A stretch of 49,394 bases of DNA, taken from positions 1-49,394 of the forward strand of contig CAYYZO010000020.1 in the NCBI GenBank assembly GCA_964476185.1, read 5' to 3'. The stretch is from DATNBU01 sp964476185 (GTDB lineage: Bacteria > Desulfobacterota > Binatia > UBA1149 > CAITLU01). Within the stretch, counting starts at the first letter, position 1. Each line of letters opens with the position of its first letter. A model generated the notes under the pieces. That model was not told the DNA's origin and searched no databases. It worked only from the letters and a program-made list of their open reading frames with translations. Positions 31,747 to 40,193 of the stretch are shown here, piece after piece. Both the position numbers and the translations under genes were made by a program.

Positions 31747-34700
31747 ATGCCGAGTCGACGAACGATCCATTTTCTTGCAGGGAACGGTCAGGCTGTGCGT
31801 TCACGGCCACATCTGGCTGGAGCAATGGCCGCGGTGCTCCTGGTCGCTTCGGCGACCGCGGGATCGGCGCAACCTGCTGCTCCGCAGGCGCGCTCGCTTC
31901 TCGAACTCGAGAAGCGCAGCGGCGCCCCGCTCGTCGTGATGCGTTCCGCGACGACGGGCCTTCCGGCGTTCCTGGGCGCCGGCCCCGGCCGGTCGTTCGA
32001 CGTCGGGGTGGACGAGAACGCGCCGGCTTCCGAACGCGCCGCCGCCTTTCTCGGCCTCGCTGCGCCGGCGTTCGGCCTGCGCGGCGCCAAGGATTTTGAG
32101 TTCGTCGCGACCAAGGGCCCCGACGAGGTGGCGATGGAGCACGTTCGCTATCGCCAGGTCCACGAGGGCGTGCCGGTCGCCGGCGCCGAGCTGATCGTCC
32201 ACCTGCGGGGCCGGTCCGCGACGAGCGTGAACGGCCTCGTGCTGCCGGACCTCGACGTCGCGACGACACCGACCCTCGACGCGAAGGCAGCCGCCGCGAT
32301 CGCCATGGAGCGAGCCCTTGCAGCCAGGAAGGGGAGCGGCGACGACCCCATCGGGTTGAGCGAGGCGCGCCTGGAGATCTTCGATGCCGGGTTCTACCTG
32401 CGACAGGCGCCCGGCCGTGCGAGACTCGCCTGGTTCTTCGAGGCCAGCGCGATCGCCTACCGCGAGTTCGTCTGGATCGACGCGCACGACGGCAAGGTGC
32501 TGCAGCAGTTCAGCCAGCTCACCGACGCGCGCGATCGCCGCGTCTACACGGCAGGAGGCGGATCCAGCCTGCCGGGCACTCTGATTCGCAGCGAGGGCGG
32601 CGCTGCCAGCGGAGACGTCGACGTCGACCAGGCCTACGTCTATTCCGGAGACACCTACGATTACTTCTGGGGGCAGCACGGTCGCGACAGCTACGACGGC
32701 TCGGGCGCGACGCTGAGCTCGACCGTCGACTGGTGCGACGCTGGACTGTGCGGCTCGTGTCCGTGCGAGAACGCGTTCTGGGACGGCACGCAGATGGTCT
32801 ACGGCGACGGCTTCCCGGCCGCCGATGACGTGGTCGCGCACGAGCTGACGCACGCGGTGACGGAATACTCGGCCAACCTCGTCTATTGCGTGCAGTCGGG
32901 TGCGCTCAACGAGTCGTTCTCGGACATCTTCGGCGAGACCGTCGACCTGTCCAACGCGGGCGGGACAGATACGCCCGCCGTACGGTGGCTCATGGGCGAG
33001 GACGTCCCGGGGATCGGGGCGATCCGGAACATGAGCGATCCGACGACGTTCGGTGATCCGGGCAAGACGAGCGACCCGGAGTTCTTCTGCGCGACCTCGT
33101 GCTTCGACTACGACAACGGCGGCGTCCACATCAACAGCGGCGTGCCGAACCACGCGTTCGCCCTGATGGTGGACGGCGGCACCTACAACAGCATCACGGT
33201 GACCGGAATCGGGCTTACCAAGGCCGGCAAGATCCAGTACCGGGCGCTGACCCAGTACCTTACGGCGAACGCCACGTTCACGGATGCGTATTCCGCCCTC
33301 ACGCAGTCGTGCACGGACCTGATCGGCACGGCCGGGATCGTCGCCGGCGACTGCACCGAGGTGGCCGAGGCGCTCCAGGCCGTCGAGATGGACCAGCCGG
33401 TTTGCGTGCCGGCCGTCTGCGGCAACGGCAGCGTCGAAGGTTCCGAGGGCTGCGACGACGGGAACCTGACCAACTGTGACGGTTGCGATGCGAACTGCCG
33501 TCCCACCGGCTGCGGCAACGGGCTGACGGCCTGCGGCGAGACCTGCGACGACGGCAACCTCACCAACGGCGACGGTTGCGAGGACGACTGCTCGCTCTCG
33601 CCAGGGTGCGCCATCTACACCGCGGCCGATCTGCCCGCCGCGATTCCCGACCTCGGCTCGGCCACGTCGGTGATCAACGTGCCGTCGGGATCGGACGTTG
33701 CCGACGTCAACGTCGTGAACCTGTCGGGAACCCACACGTACGTCGGGGACCTCGAGTTCCGCTTGACCAGCCCCGAGGGGACGATGTCCGTGCTGGTCAA
33801 CAACGTTTGCGGAGGCTACCCCGACTTCTCGCTCGGTCTCGACGACGAGGCCGGATCCGCGATTCCCTGTCCCCCGACCGATGGACAACTGCACCTGCCC
33901 GCAACGCCGCTCGCGGCGTTCGACGGCGAGGGGAGCACCGGCAACTGGACGTTGACGGTTCTCGACCAGGAGGGCGGCGACAGCGGCTCGCTGGCATCGT
34001 GGGGATTGCTGATTTGTGAATCGCCGTGCGGCAACGGCACGATCGACGCCGGCGAGCAGTGCGACGACGGCAACGTCACGAGCTGCGACGGCTGCGACTC
34101 GAACTGCACGATCACCGGTTGCGGCAACGGGGTCGCCGCTTGCGGAGAGGCTTGCGACGACGGGAACCTCGTGAACGGCGATGGTTGCGAGGACGACTGC
34201 TCACTCGCGGAAGGATGCGTGCTGGTCACCGCCACGGATCTTCCCCAGACGATCAACGACTATTCCTTGACGCAGAGCACGATCGACATCGCGCTCACGG
34301 GCCTCGTGACCGATGTGGACATCGTGGACCTCGCGGGGTCGCACACCTTCGTGTCCGACCTGCAGTTCGACCTGGCGGGTCCGGCCGGGACGACCGTTCG
34401 CGTCCTGGATCGGGTCTGCGGTTCCAGCAGCGACTTCGACATCGACCTCGACGACGAGGCCGGCGGCGCGGTTTCGTGCCCGATGACCGACGGCCAGAAG
34501 CATCTGCCGTCCAACGCGCTGTCGACGTTCGACGGGACTCCCGCCGAGGGGACATGGACGCTGAACGTGACCGACGTGGCCGGCGGCGACGTCGGATCGC
34601 TCCTGTCCTGGGGGCTGCTGGTCTGCGCCGCGCCGGCCTGCGCGCCGGAGCCGCTGTCCTCGGGCTGCCTCGAGGCGGGCAAGGCGTCGTTCGCGGTGGC

Positions 34701-35166
34701 CGACAACGCCAACGACGAGAAGGATTCGATCAAGTGGAAGTGGATCAAGGGGGCGGAGGTGCTGGCAGAGGATCTCGGCGACCCGAATTCTTCGACATCC
34801 TATGCGCTCTGCGTCTACGACCACAGTTCGGGCGCACCGACGCTCTCGGCCTCGCTCGTCGTGCCGGCCAGCGGGCTGTGGGACGACAATTTGCCGAAGG
34901 GCGTCCTGTACAAGGACCGCACGGCCTTCGCGTCGGGCGTCACGAAGGTGAACCTGCGAACCGGCGCCACGGGCAAGTCCAAGGCGCAACTCGGCGCCAA
35001 GGGCGTGAACGTCCCGATGCCCGCGGCGTACGGCCCGGCGGAGATGTTCGACGCGGATCCGGACGTGACGGTGCAGTTGGTGAACACGACGGGAAGCTGC
35101 TGGACGAGCAGCTTCAGCACGATCACGAAGAACACGTCGGCGCTGTTCAAGGCGAAGGCTCCATAG
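31747..35166 (+). CDS. secreted M4 (thermolysin-family) metalloprotease with Cys-rich repeats, two P-domains and a novel tail
   Basis: This 1139-residue multidomain protein starts at ATG 31747 behind GGGAGGA. In order it has a long signal peptide (cleavage near GSAQ), an FTP-type propeptide (VRYRQVHEGVPVAGAELIVHL), and an M4 catalytic domain with HELTH at 365-369, E389 in GALNESFSDIFGE, and DNGGVHINSGVPNHAF supplying the transition-state His. The 24-residue H-to-E spacing equals thermolysin. Next come CGNG...CDDGN Cys-rich repeats (about 556-620), a first P-domain (about 620-758), a second Cys-rich repeat pair, a second P-domain (about 823-963), and a terminal beta-rich domain of about 175 residues with three Cys. 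It probably degrades extracellular protein, with the C-terminal modules for stability, binding or surface retention. Confidence 0.93.
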   Translation: MPSRRTIHFLAGNGQAVRSRPHLAGAMAAVLLVASATAGSAQPAAPQARSLLELEKRSGAPLVVMRSATTGLPAFLGAGPGRSFDVGVDENAPASERAAAFLGLAAPAFGLRGAKDFEFVATKGPDEVAMEHVRYRQVHEGVPVAGAELIVHLRGRSATSVNGLVLPDLDVATTPTLDAKAAAAIAMERALAARKGSGDDPIGLSEARLEIFDAGFYLRQAPGRARLAWFFEASAIAYREFVWIDAHDGKVLQQFSQLTDARDRRVYTAGGGSSLPGTLIRSEGGAASGDVDVDQAYVYSGDTYDYFWGQHGRDSYDGSGATLSSTVDWCDAGLCGSCPCENAFWDGTQMVYGDGFPAADDVVAHELTHAVTEYSANLVYCVQSGALNESFSDIFGETVDLSNAGGTDTPAVRWLMGEDVPGIGAIRNMSDPTTFGDPGKTSDPEFFCATSCFDYDNGGVHINSGVPNHAFALMVDGGTYNSITVTGIGLTKAGKIQYRALTQYLTANATFTDAYSALTQSCTDLIGTAGIVAGDCTEVAEALQAVEMDQPVCVPAVCGNGSVEGSEGCDDGNLTNCDGCDANCRPTGCGNGLTACGETCDDGNLTNGDGCEDDCSLSPGCAIYTAADLPAAIPDLGSATSVINVPSGSDVADVNVVNLSGTHTYVGDLEFRLTSPEGTMSVLVNNVCGGYPDFSLGLDDEAGSAIPCPPTDGQLHLPATPLAAFDGEGSTGNWTLTVLDQEGGDSGSLASWGLLICESPCGNGTIDAGEQCDDGNVTSCDGCDSNCTITGCGNGVAACGEACDDGNLVNGDGCEDDCSLAEGCVLVTATDLPQTINDYSLTQSTIDIALTGLVTDVDIVDLAGSHTFVSDLQFDLAGPAGTTVRVLDRVCGSSSDFDIDLDDEAGGAVSCPMTDGQKHLPSNALSTFDGTPAEGTWTLNVTDVAGGDVGSLLSWGLLVCAAPACAPEPLSSGCLEAGKASFAVADNANDEKDSIKWKWIKGAEVLAEDLGDPNSSTSYALCVYDHSSGAPTLSASLVVPASGLWDDNLPKGVLYKDRTAFASGVTKVNLRTGATGKSKAQLGAKGVNVPMPAAYGPAEMFDADPDVTVQLVNTTGSCWTSSFSTITKNTSALFKAKAP

Positions 35167-35168
35167 CC

Positions 35169-35210
35169 GTTCCGGCAGCGGGCAGGGACGGTCCTGCCCG
35201 CTGCCGGAAC
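35169..35210 (+). terminator. 18-bp perfect hairpin after the protease gene
   Basis: 35169-35186 pairs perfectly with 35193-35210 around a six-base loop, two bases after the stop codon. There is no T-run. It separates the protease from the outer-membrane protein gene and is the strongest terminator candidate on the plus strand. Confidence 0.8.
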
Positions 35211-35292
35211 GAGTTGGCGGCAGGAAACGCGAGACTGTAGAAGGCGGCTCGTCACGGATCGTCGTGCACGAGCCTCCGGGAGCACAGTCCAC

Positions 35293-35988
35293 GTGAACAC
35301 TTCGTTTCTTCGTGCCCTGCTCGCGACGTTGGCAGCCATGCTGCTCGCGGCAGCGCCCGCGACGGCGCGAACGCTCGACGATGGGCAGCTCTGGCTCGTC
35401 GGTGTGGCGAGCGGGCCCTTCCTGGCGGAGCACGACCGCATCCTCGGTTGGCTCGAACTCCAGACCCGTTTCGGCGACGACATGGGCGACCTCTCGCAGA
35501 CACTGGCGCGCGCGGCGCTCGGCTGGCGCGTGGGCCCGCGTCTGGACCTGTACGCCGGCTACGCCCGCATCGACACGCTGCGCGACGGCGCGGAGGACAT
35601 CGGCGAGAACCGCTTCTGGCAACAGGCCCTCTTCCAGATCGCCAGGCCGTTCGGCGGCGCGCTGTCGGGACGGACGCGGCTCGAGCAGCGCTGGGACGAA
35701 CGCGGCGACGACGTCGGCTGGCGCTACCGGCAGTTCGTCCGGTACGGGTACCGGTTCGAGGGCACGCGCTGGTCGCTCGTCCTGTGGGACGAGGTTTTCT
35801 TCGCGCTGAGCGACACCGACTGGGGAGCGCGAGCGGGCTTCGACCAGAACCGCGGCTTTCTCGGCGGCGCGTTCCACCTGACGGACGCGGTGAGGGTGGA
35901 GGCCGGGTACATGAACCAGTTCGTCCGCCGCAGCGGGCCGGACCAGCAGAACCACGTGCTGTCGCTGAACCTGCTGGCGGCGCGGTGA
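35293..35988 (+). CDS. DUF2490-like outer-membrane protein
   Basis: This 231-residue protein uses GTG 35293, preceded by GGGAGCAC. The signal peptide is MNTSFLRALLATLAAMLLAAAPATA, with cleavage before RTLDDGQ. The mature part consists of short alternating amphipathic strands separated by turns: LGWLELQTRFGDD, LDLYAGYARIDTL, GALSGRTRLEQRWDERGDDVGWRYRQFVRYGY, WSLVLWDEVFFALSD, and VRVEAGYMNQFVRRSG with QQNHVLSLNLLA at the end. That pattern, the RLEQRW core and the NxxLSLNL end match DUF2490, small beta-barrels of the outer membrane with unknown function. It follows the secreted protease after a strong hairpin, so it is probably transcribed separately. Confidence 0.82.
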   Translation: MNTSFLRALLATLAAMLLAAAPATARTLDDGQLWLVGVASGPFLAEHDRILGWLELQTRFGDDMGDLSQTLARAALGWRVGPRLDLYAGYARIDTLRDGAEDIGENRFWQQALFQIARPFGGALSGRTRLEQRWDERGDDVGWRYRQFVRYGYRFEGTRWSLVLWDEVFFALSDTDWGARAGFDQNRGFLGGAFHLTDAVRVEAGYMNQFVRRSGPDQQNHVLSLNLLAAR

Positions 35989-36086
35989 TGCGCGGAGTTG
36001 CGGCGCCTGTCGCCTCGTGAGATTGGGAGACGACGTCGTGACCGAGTCGCGCGGGCTCGGCGTCCATCCGGCTTCCTCCGGCATTG

Positions 36087-36112
36087 ACCGGCTTCGACCG
36101 GATCGAACCGGT
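36087..36112 (+). promoter_or_regulatory. hairpin overlapping the translation-initiation region of the P-type ATPase
   Basis: ACCGG-C-TTCGA / TCGAA-CCGGT forms a ten-bp stem with one bulge and a five-base loop. It ends six bases before ATG 36119, where a ribosome site would be, and CCGG is repeated several times just upstream. It could be an operator or an RNA element controlling translation. The structure is seen in the sequence; the role is inferred. Confidence 0.4.
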
Positions 36113-36118
36113 TTAGAG

Positions 36119-38809
36119 ATGATGGACCGCGCGCAATCTGCCTGGCACGAATTCCCCCCGGACGACGTCTTCGAACGTGTCGGCTCCTGCGCGGCCGGCC
36201 TGAGCAGCGCGCAGGCCGCCGACGCGCTTGCTCGATACGGCCCGAACGAACTCACCGCGTCGCGCCGCGTCTCGGCGTGGGCGCTGCTCCTTTCCCAGTT
36301 CCGCAACGTGCTGATCCTGCTCCTGCTGGTGGCCACCGCCGCCTCGGCGCTGCTTGGCCACGGCACCGAGGCGATCGCGATCACCGTGATCGTGCTGTTC
36401 GCCGTGCTGCTCGGCTTCGTGCAGGAATTCCGGGCCGAGCGCGCGCTCGAGGCCCTCGGCGAGATGGCCGCGCCGCAGGCCCGCGTGCTTCGGGACGGTG
36501 ACGACCGGATCGTGCCGGCGCGCGACCTCGTTCGCGGCGACGTCATTCTGCTCCAGGCCGGCGATCGCGTTCCAGCCGACGCGCGGCTGTTCGAGGCCGT
36601 GAACCTGAGGGCCGAGGAGGCGGCGCTGACCGGCGAGTCGGTGGGCAGCGAGAAATCGACCGAGCCCGTGCCTGGCGGGGCCGGTGTCCCGGTCGGGGAC
36701 CGCACGTGCATCGTGCACGCCGGCACGAACATCAGCTACGGTCGCGGCCGCGCGGTCGTCGTCGAGACGGGGATGGGAACCGAGTTCGGTCGCATCGCCC
36801 GGATGCTCGAGACCGTCGCGACAGCGAAGACCCCGCTGCAGAAGAACCTCGACCGCGTCGGCGCCATCCTCGCGCGCGCCGCATTGCTGATCGTGGCGGT
36901 GATCGTCGCGGTCGGCGTGCTGCGGGGACAGCCGCCGATCGAGATGCTGATCTTCGGCATCGCGCTCGCGGTTGCGGCTGTCCCGGAAGCCCTGCCGGCC
37001 GTGGTGACGATCTCCCTGGCCCTGGGCGTGCGGCGCATGGTCAGGCGCAACGCGCTCGTGCGCCGACTCCCGGCCGTCGAGACCCTCGGGTCGACGACGG
37101 TGATCTGCTCGGACAAGACCGGGACGCTGACGAGGGACGAGATGACCGTGCGTCGCCTTCGCGTCGCCGGGGTCGACGTCGACGTCTCCGGCGCCGGCTA
37201 CGCTCCGGAGGGCGAGTTCTCGGTCGCCGGCTCGCAGGCGCTGCCCCGCGAAGCGCTCGACGAACTGCTTCTCGGCGCGGCGCTCTGCTGCGACGCGACG
37301 ATCGCGCGCGACGACGAGGGGCGCTGGCGGGCCAAGGGAGATCCGACGGAAGCGGCGTTGGTCGTCGCCGCGGCGAAGGCAGGGCTGGACAAGGCGGAGA
37401 TCGAGTGCCGATTCCCCCGGGTCGGCGAGATCCCGTTCAGCTCCGACACCAAGCGAATGACGACGATGCATCGCGACGCCGAGGGCGTGCGATGCTGCTC
37501 CAAGGGAGCGCCCGAGGTCCTGCTGCAGGCCTGTTCCCACGAGCGCAGCGCCGACGGCCTCGCGCCGCTGGACGAGCGGCGCCGCGACGAGATCCTGCAG
37601 GCCGCGCGCAACATGGCGACCGGTGCGCTGCGCGTGCTGGCCATCGCCGCCAAACGCGGTGCGGACGGGGCGGACGCGGAATCGGGCATGACGCTGCTCG
37701 GACTCGTCGGGATGATGGATCCGCCGCGACCGGAGGCCCGCGACGCGATCGCCACGTGCGGCCGGGCCGGCATCCACGTGGTGATGATCACCGGCGACCA
37801 CCCGGTCACGGCCAAGGCGGTGGCGGCCGACCTCGGGATCCCCGCCGCGGACCGCGTGGTCACCGGCGTCGAGCTCGACGCCATGGGCGACGAAGAACTG
37901 GCCGGCATCGTCGAGAGGACCGGCGTCTTCGCGCGCGTCAGCCCTGCCCACAAGCTTCGCCTCGTGACCGCGCTGCAGGCTCGCGGTCACGTTGCCGCGA
38001 TGACGGGCGACGGCGTCAACGACGCGCCGGCCCTGAAGAAGGCCGACGTCGGCATCGCGATGGGCATCGCCGGCACCGACGTCAGCAAGGAAGCGGCGGC
38101 GGTGACGCTGCTCGACGACAACTTCGCGTCGATCGTCGCGGCCGTCGAGGAAGGCCGGGCGATCTTCGCGAACATCAAGAAGTACCTGAGCTACCTGCTG
38201 TCCTCGAACATCGGCGAGATCGGGCTGATCGCGGGCGCCTCGGCGCTCGGCTGGCCGTTGCCGCTGACCGCGGTGCAGATCCTCTACGTCAACCTGGCCA
38301 CCGACGGCCTTCCCGCCCTCGCGCTGTCGGTCGATCCCCACGACCGGCAGCTGATGGAGCGCCCGCCGCGCGAGCGCTCGAGCGGCGTGTTCACTCGGCC
38401 CGTGGTTGCTCTCGTGATGGCGGGCGGCGCGTGGTCGACGCTGACCAACCTCGCGGTGTTCGGCTGGGCGCTGGGCTCGGGCCGGGGGATCGACGAGGCC
38501 ATCACGATGACCTTCGTCTCGCTGGTGCTGATCCAGTTCCTGAAGGCCTACAGCTTCCGCTCCGAGGACCGCCCGGTGCTCGAGAGTCCGTTCGCCAACC
38601 GCTGGCTCAACCTGGCCGTGCTCTGGGAGGCGGTGCTGCTGGTGGTGATCGTCTACACGCCGCTGCTGCAGGAGCCGTTCGAGACCTTCCCGCTGACGGC
38701 GATGGATTGGGCGATCGTGTTCGTGGCGGCGGCGACGATCGTGCCGTTCCTCGAGGTCGTCAAGGCGATCGTGCGACGGGTCGAGGGCTCCGCCAGCGCG
38801 GCGGGCTGA
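36119..38809 (+). CDS. P2-type cation-transporting ATPase (Ca2+-ATPase-like)
   Basis: This 896-residue ion pump carries all P-type landmarks: AALTGES (actuator), PEALPAV in the fourth helix, phosphorylated D332 in CSDKTGTLTRDEMTV, KGAPEVLL for nucleotide binding, MMDPPRPEA, and TGDGVNDAPALKKADVGIAMG. There is a cation ATPase N-domain (SSAQAADALARYGPNEL) and a six-helix C-terminal region with NLATDGLPALALSVDP. This is the type-II (SERCA/PMR1-like) arrangement; the PEALP motif and the ND pair favour Ca2+ or Mn2+, but Na+/K+ homologues exist. The start is ATG 36119 or the adjacent ATG 36122; the ribosome site is poor and overlapped by a hairpin. Confidence 0.9.
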   Translation: MMDRAQSAWHEFPPDDVFERVGSCAAGLSSAQAADALARYGPNELTASRRVSAWALLLSQFRNVLILLLLVATAASALLGHGTEAIAITVIVLFAVLLGFVQEFRAERALEALGEMAAPQARVLRDGDDRIVPARDLVRGDVILLQAGDRVPADARLFEAVNLRAEEAALTGESVGSEKSTEPVPGGAGVPVGDRTCIVHAGTNISYGRGRAVVVETGMGTEFGRIARMLETVATAKTPLQKNLDRVGAILARAALLIVAVIVAVGVLRGQPPIEMLIFGIALAVAAVPEALPAVVTISLALGVRRMVRRNALVRRLPAVETLGSTTVICSDKTGTLTRDEMTVRRLRVAGVDVDVSGAGYAPEGEFSVAGSQALPREALDELLLGAALCCDATIARDDEGRWRAKGDPTEAALVVAAAKAGLDKAEIECRFPRVGEIPFSSDTKRMTTMHRDAEGVRCCSKGAPEVLLQACSHERSADGLAPLDERRRDEILQAARNMATGALRVLAIAAKRGADGADAESGMTLLGLVGMMDPPRPEARDAIATCGRAGIHVVMITGDHPVTAKAVAADLGIPAADRVVTGVELDAMGDEELAGIVERTGVFARVSPAHKLRLVTALQARGHVAAMTGDGVNDAPALKKADVGIAMGIAGTDVSKEAAAVTLLDDNFASIVAAVEEGRAIFANIKKYLSYLLSSNIGEIGLIAGASALGWPLPLTAVQILYVNLATDGLPALALSVDPHDRQLMERPPRERSSGVFTRPVVALVMAGGAWSTLTNLAVFGWALGSGRGIDEAITMTFVSLVLIQFLKAYSFRSEDRPVLESPFANRWLNLAVLWEAVLLVVIVYTPLLQEPFETFPLTAMDWAIVFVAAATIVPFLEVVKAIVRRVEGSASAAG

Positions 38810-38848
38810 CCTCCGGGCCGGAATCCGCGACTTCGCCCGGCTGCCACG

Positions 38849-38866
38849 GCCGGCCGTATGGCCGGC
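38849..38866. terminator. hairpin between convergent ATPase and mscS-like genes
   Basis: Perfect seven-bp stem GCCGGCC/GGCCGGC with a GTAT loop, in the 69-bp space between two convergent genes. No T-run. Confidence 0.5.
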
Positions 38867-38878
38867 GAATCTCGGGCG

Positions 38879-39943
38879 TCAGGCGGCGGGCGCCGCGGCC
38901 TCGTTCGCCAGGTCGTGCTCGAGCTGCTGCGCTCTGGCTCGCGCGGACTCGAGCTCCGCTTCCGGCGAGCCGGCCCCGCTCGATTCCGCTGGGGATTTCT
39001 CGAGTTCCTCGATGCGGGAGCGCAGTTCGCGCAACTCGGACTTCTTCTTTTCCTTGCGTTCGGCCTGCTCGGCCTTGTCGAAGGCGATGTCCTCGGCCGT
39101 TACCACGGCGGTTTCGGCAGGCGGCTCGGCCACGGGGTCCGACGGCACGACGCGGGACTCCGGGGCAAGTACCCTCTGCGCCATGAACGTCGGCGAGAGG
39201 ATCTCGATCCCGGCCGCGTGCAATTCGTCGAGGACGTGACGGCGCAGGTCCGAGCGGGTGCTGAGAAGGGTGCGAACCTCGGCCAGGAAGCCCGAGACCC
39301 GATAGCCGACCGAGAAGTTCCCGAGTTCGGTGACGTGCACGAACGCATCCTCGAGGCCCGCCTTGCCGGCGGCGCGCAGCAGCGGGCCGTCCACGTCCTG
39401 GTGCCGGTTGTCGTACCCGAGAGAGACGTCGCAGGAGACGATGGTCCCGGATTCGCGAACGACGGTCACGGGAGTCGAGACGAGGTAGAGGTTCGGCAGC
39501 GTCGTCAGGTCGCGATCGGCCGTCTGGATCTCGGTGTGGAACAGCCCGCGCACGGTCACGCGGCCGAAGTGTTCGCCGGCGCGCACGTAGTCGCCCGGCC
39601 GCATGTTGCCGACCGAGCGCAACATGAGTCCTGCCATGACGTTGCCGACGAAGGTTGCCGAGGAAAGGGTCAGCGCAGCGGTGACGGCCAGCCCCAGCAG
39701 GCTCAGGAGCTGCCCGCGGGTCGATTCGGAAACCGGCAGCACCAGCACCACGACGATCACGACGACGAGGGTCAGGCCCGCCATCGCGATCTGGCGACCG
39801 AATCGCTTCTCGCCGGAGCCGCCGCGCAGGCGCTGGAGCATCAGGTAGTCGGATCCGTAGAGCAGCGCGGCGCCGACGACGAGCGCCACGAAGGTCGGGA
39901 GGAGGCTCGGCAGGGAGGGAAGGGAGTTGGCGGCAACGTCCAT
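38879..39943 (-). CDS. MscS-family mechanosensitive ion channel
   Basis: This 354-residue protein starts at ATG 39941-39943 (MDVAANSLPSLPSLLPTF). Three hydrophobic segments lie at about residues 12-35, 50-70 and 78-105. The last contains LLGLAVTAALTLSSATFVGNVMAGLML, the pore-helix type of MscS, followed by RPGDYVRAGEHFGRVTVRGLFHTEIQTADRDLTTLPNLYLVSTPVTVV, the beta-domain that defines the family. The C-terminal extension is a highly charged coiled-coil (AEQAERKEKKKSELRELRSRIEELEK) absent from E. coli MscS. It releases solutes on hypo-osmotic shock. Its context beside a cation ATPase may be chance. Confidence 0.88.
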   Translation of the reverse strand: MDVAANSLPSLPSLLPTFVALVVGAALLYGSDYLMLQRLRGGSGEKRFGRQIAMAGLTLVVVIVVVLVLPVSESTRGQLLSLLGLAVTAALTLSSATFVGNVMAGLMLRSVGNMRPGDYVRAGEHFGRVTVRGLFHTEIQTADRDLTTLPNLYLVSTPVTVVRESGTIVSCDVSLGYDNRHQDVDGPLLRAAGKAGLEDAFVHVTELGNFSVGYRVSGFLAEVRTLLSTRSDLRRHVLDELHAAGIEILSPTFMAQRVLAPESRVVPSDPVAEPPAETAVVTAEDIAFDKAEQAERKEKKKSELRELRSRIEELEKSPAESSGAGSPEAELESARARAQQLEHDLANEAAAPAA

Positions 39944-40193
39944 GCGTCGTGCTCCCGCGCGCGGGTCCGACGCGCTCGGGAACATAAGGCCGCTGAACGA
40001 TCGACGAGGCAAGCGGGCGGGGACGGCGTGGGCGAACCGTTGCGGGCCGCGTCGCCGCACGGTCACGCGGCGAGCGCCGGCGAGTCAGTGGCCGCCGGAT
40101 CCGGGAGCGCGAACCGGTCTCCCGTGGGAACGGACCCCGGTTCCGTTGCAGCGCCAACCGTGCCGGTCCGAGCGCGACGGGGCAGTCGCGCGA
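39944..40193. other. 250-bp spacer between two minus-strand genes
   Basis: Upstream region of the MscS-like gene. No gene or clear promoter was recognised; long frames here are extensions of neighbouring reading frames. Confidence 0.4.
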
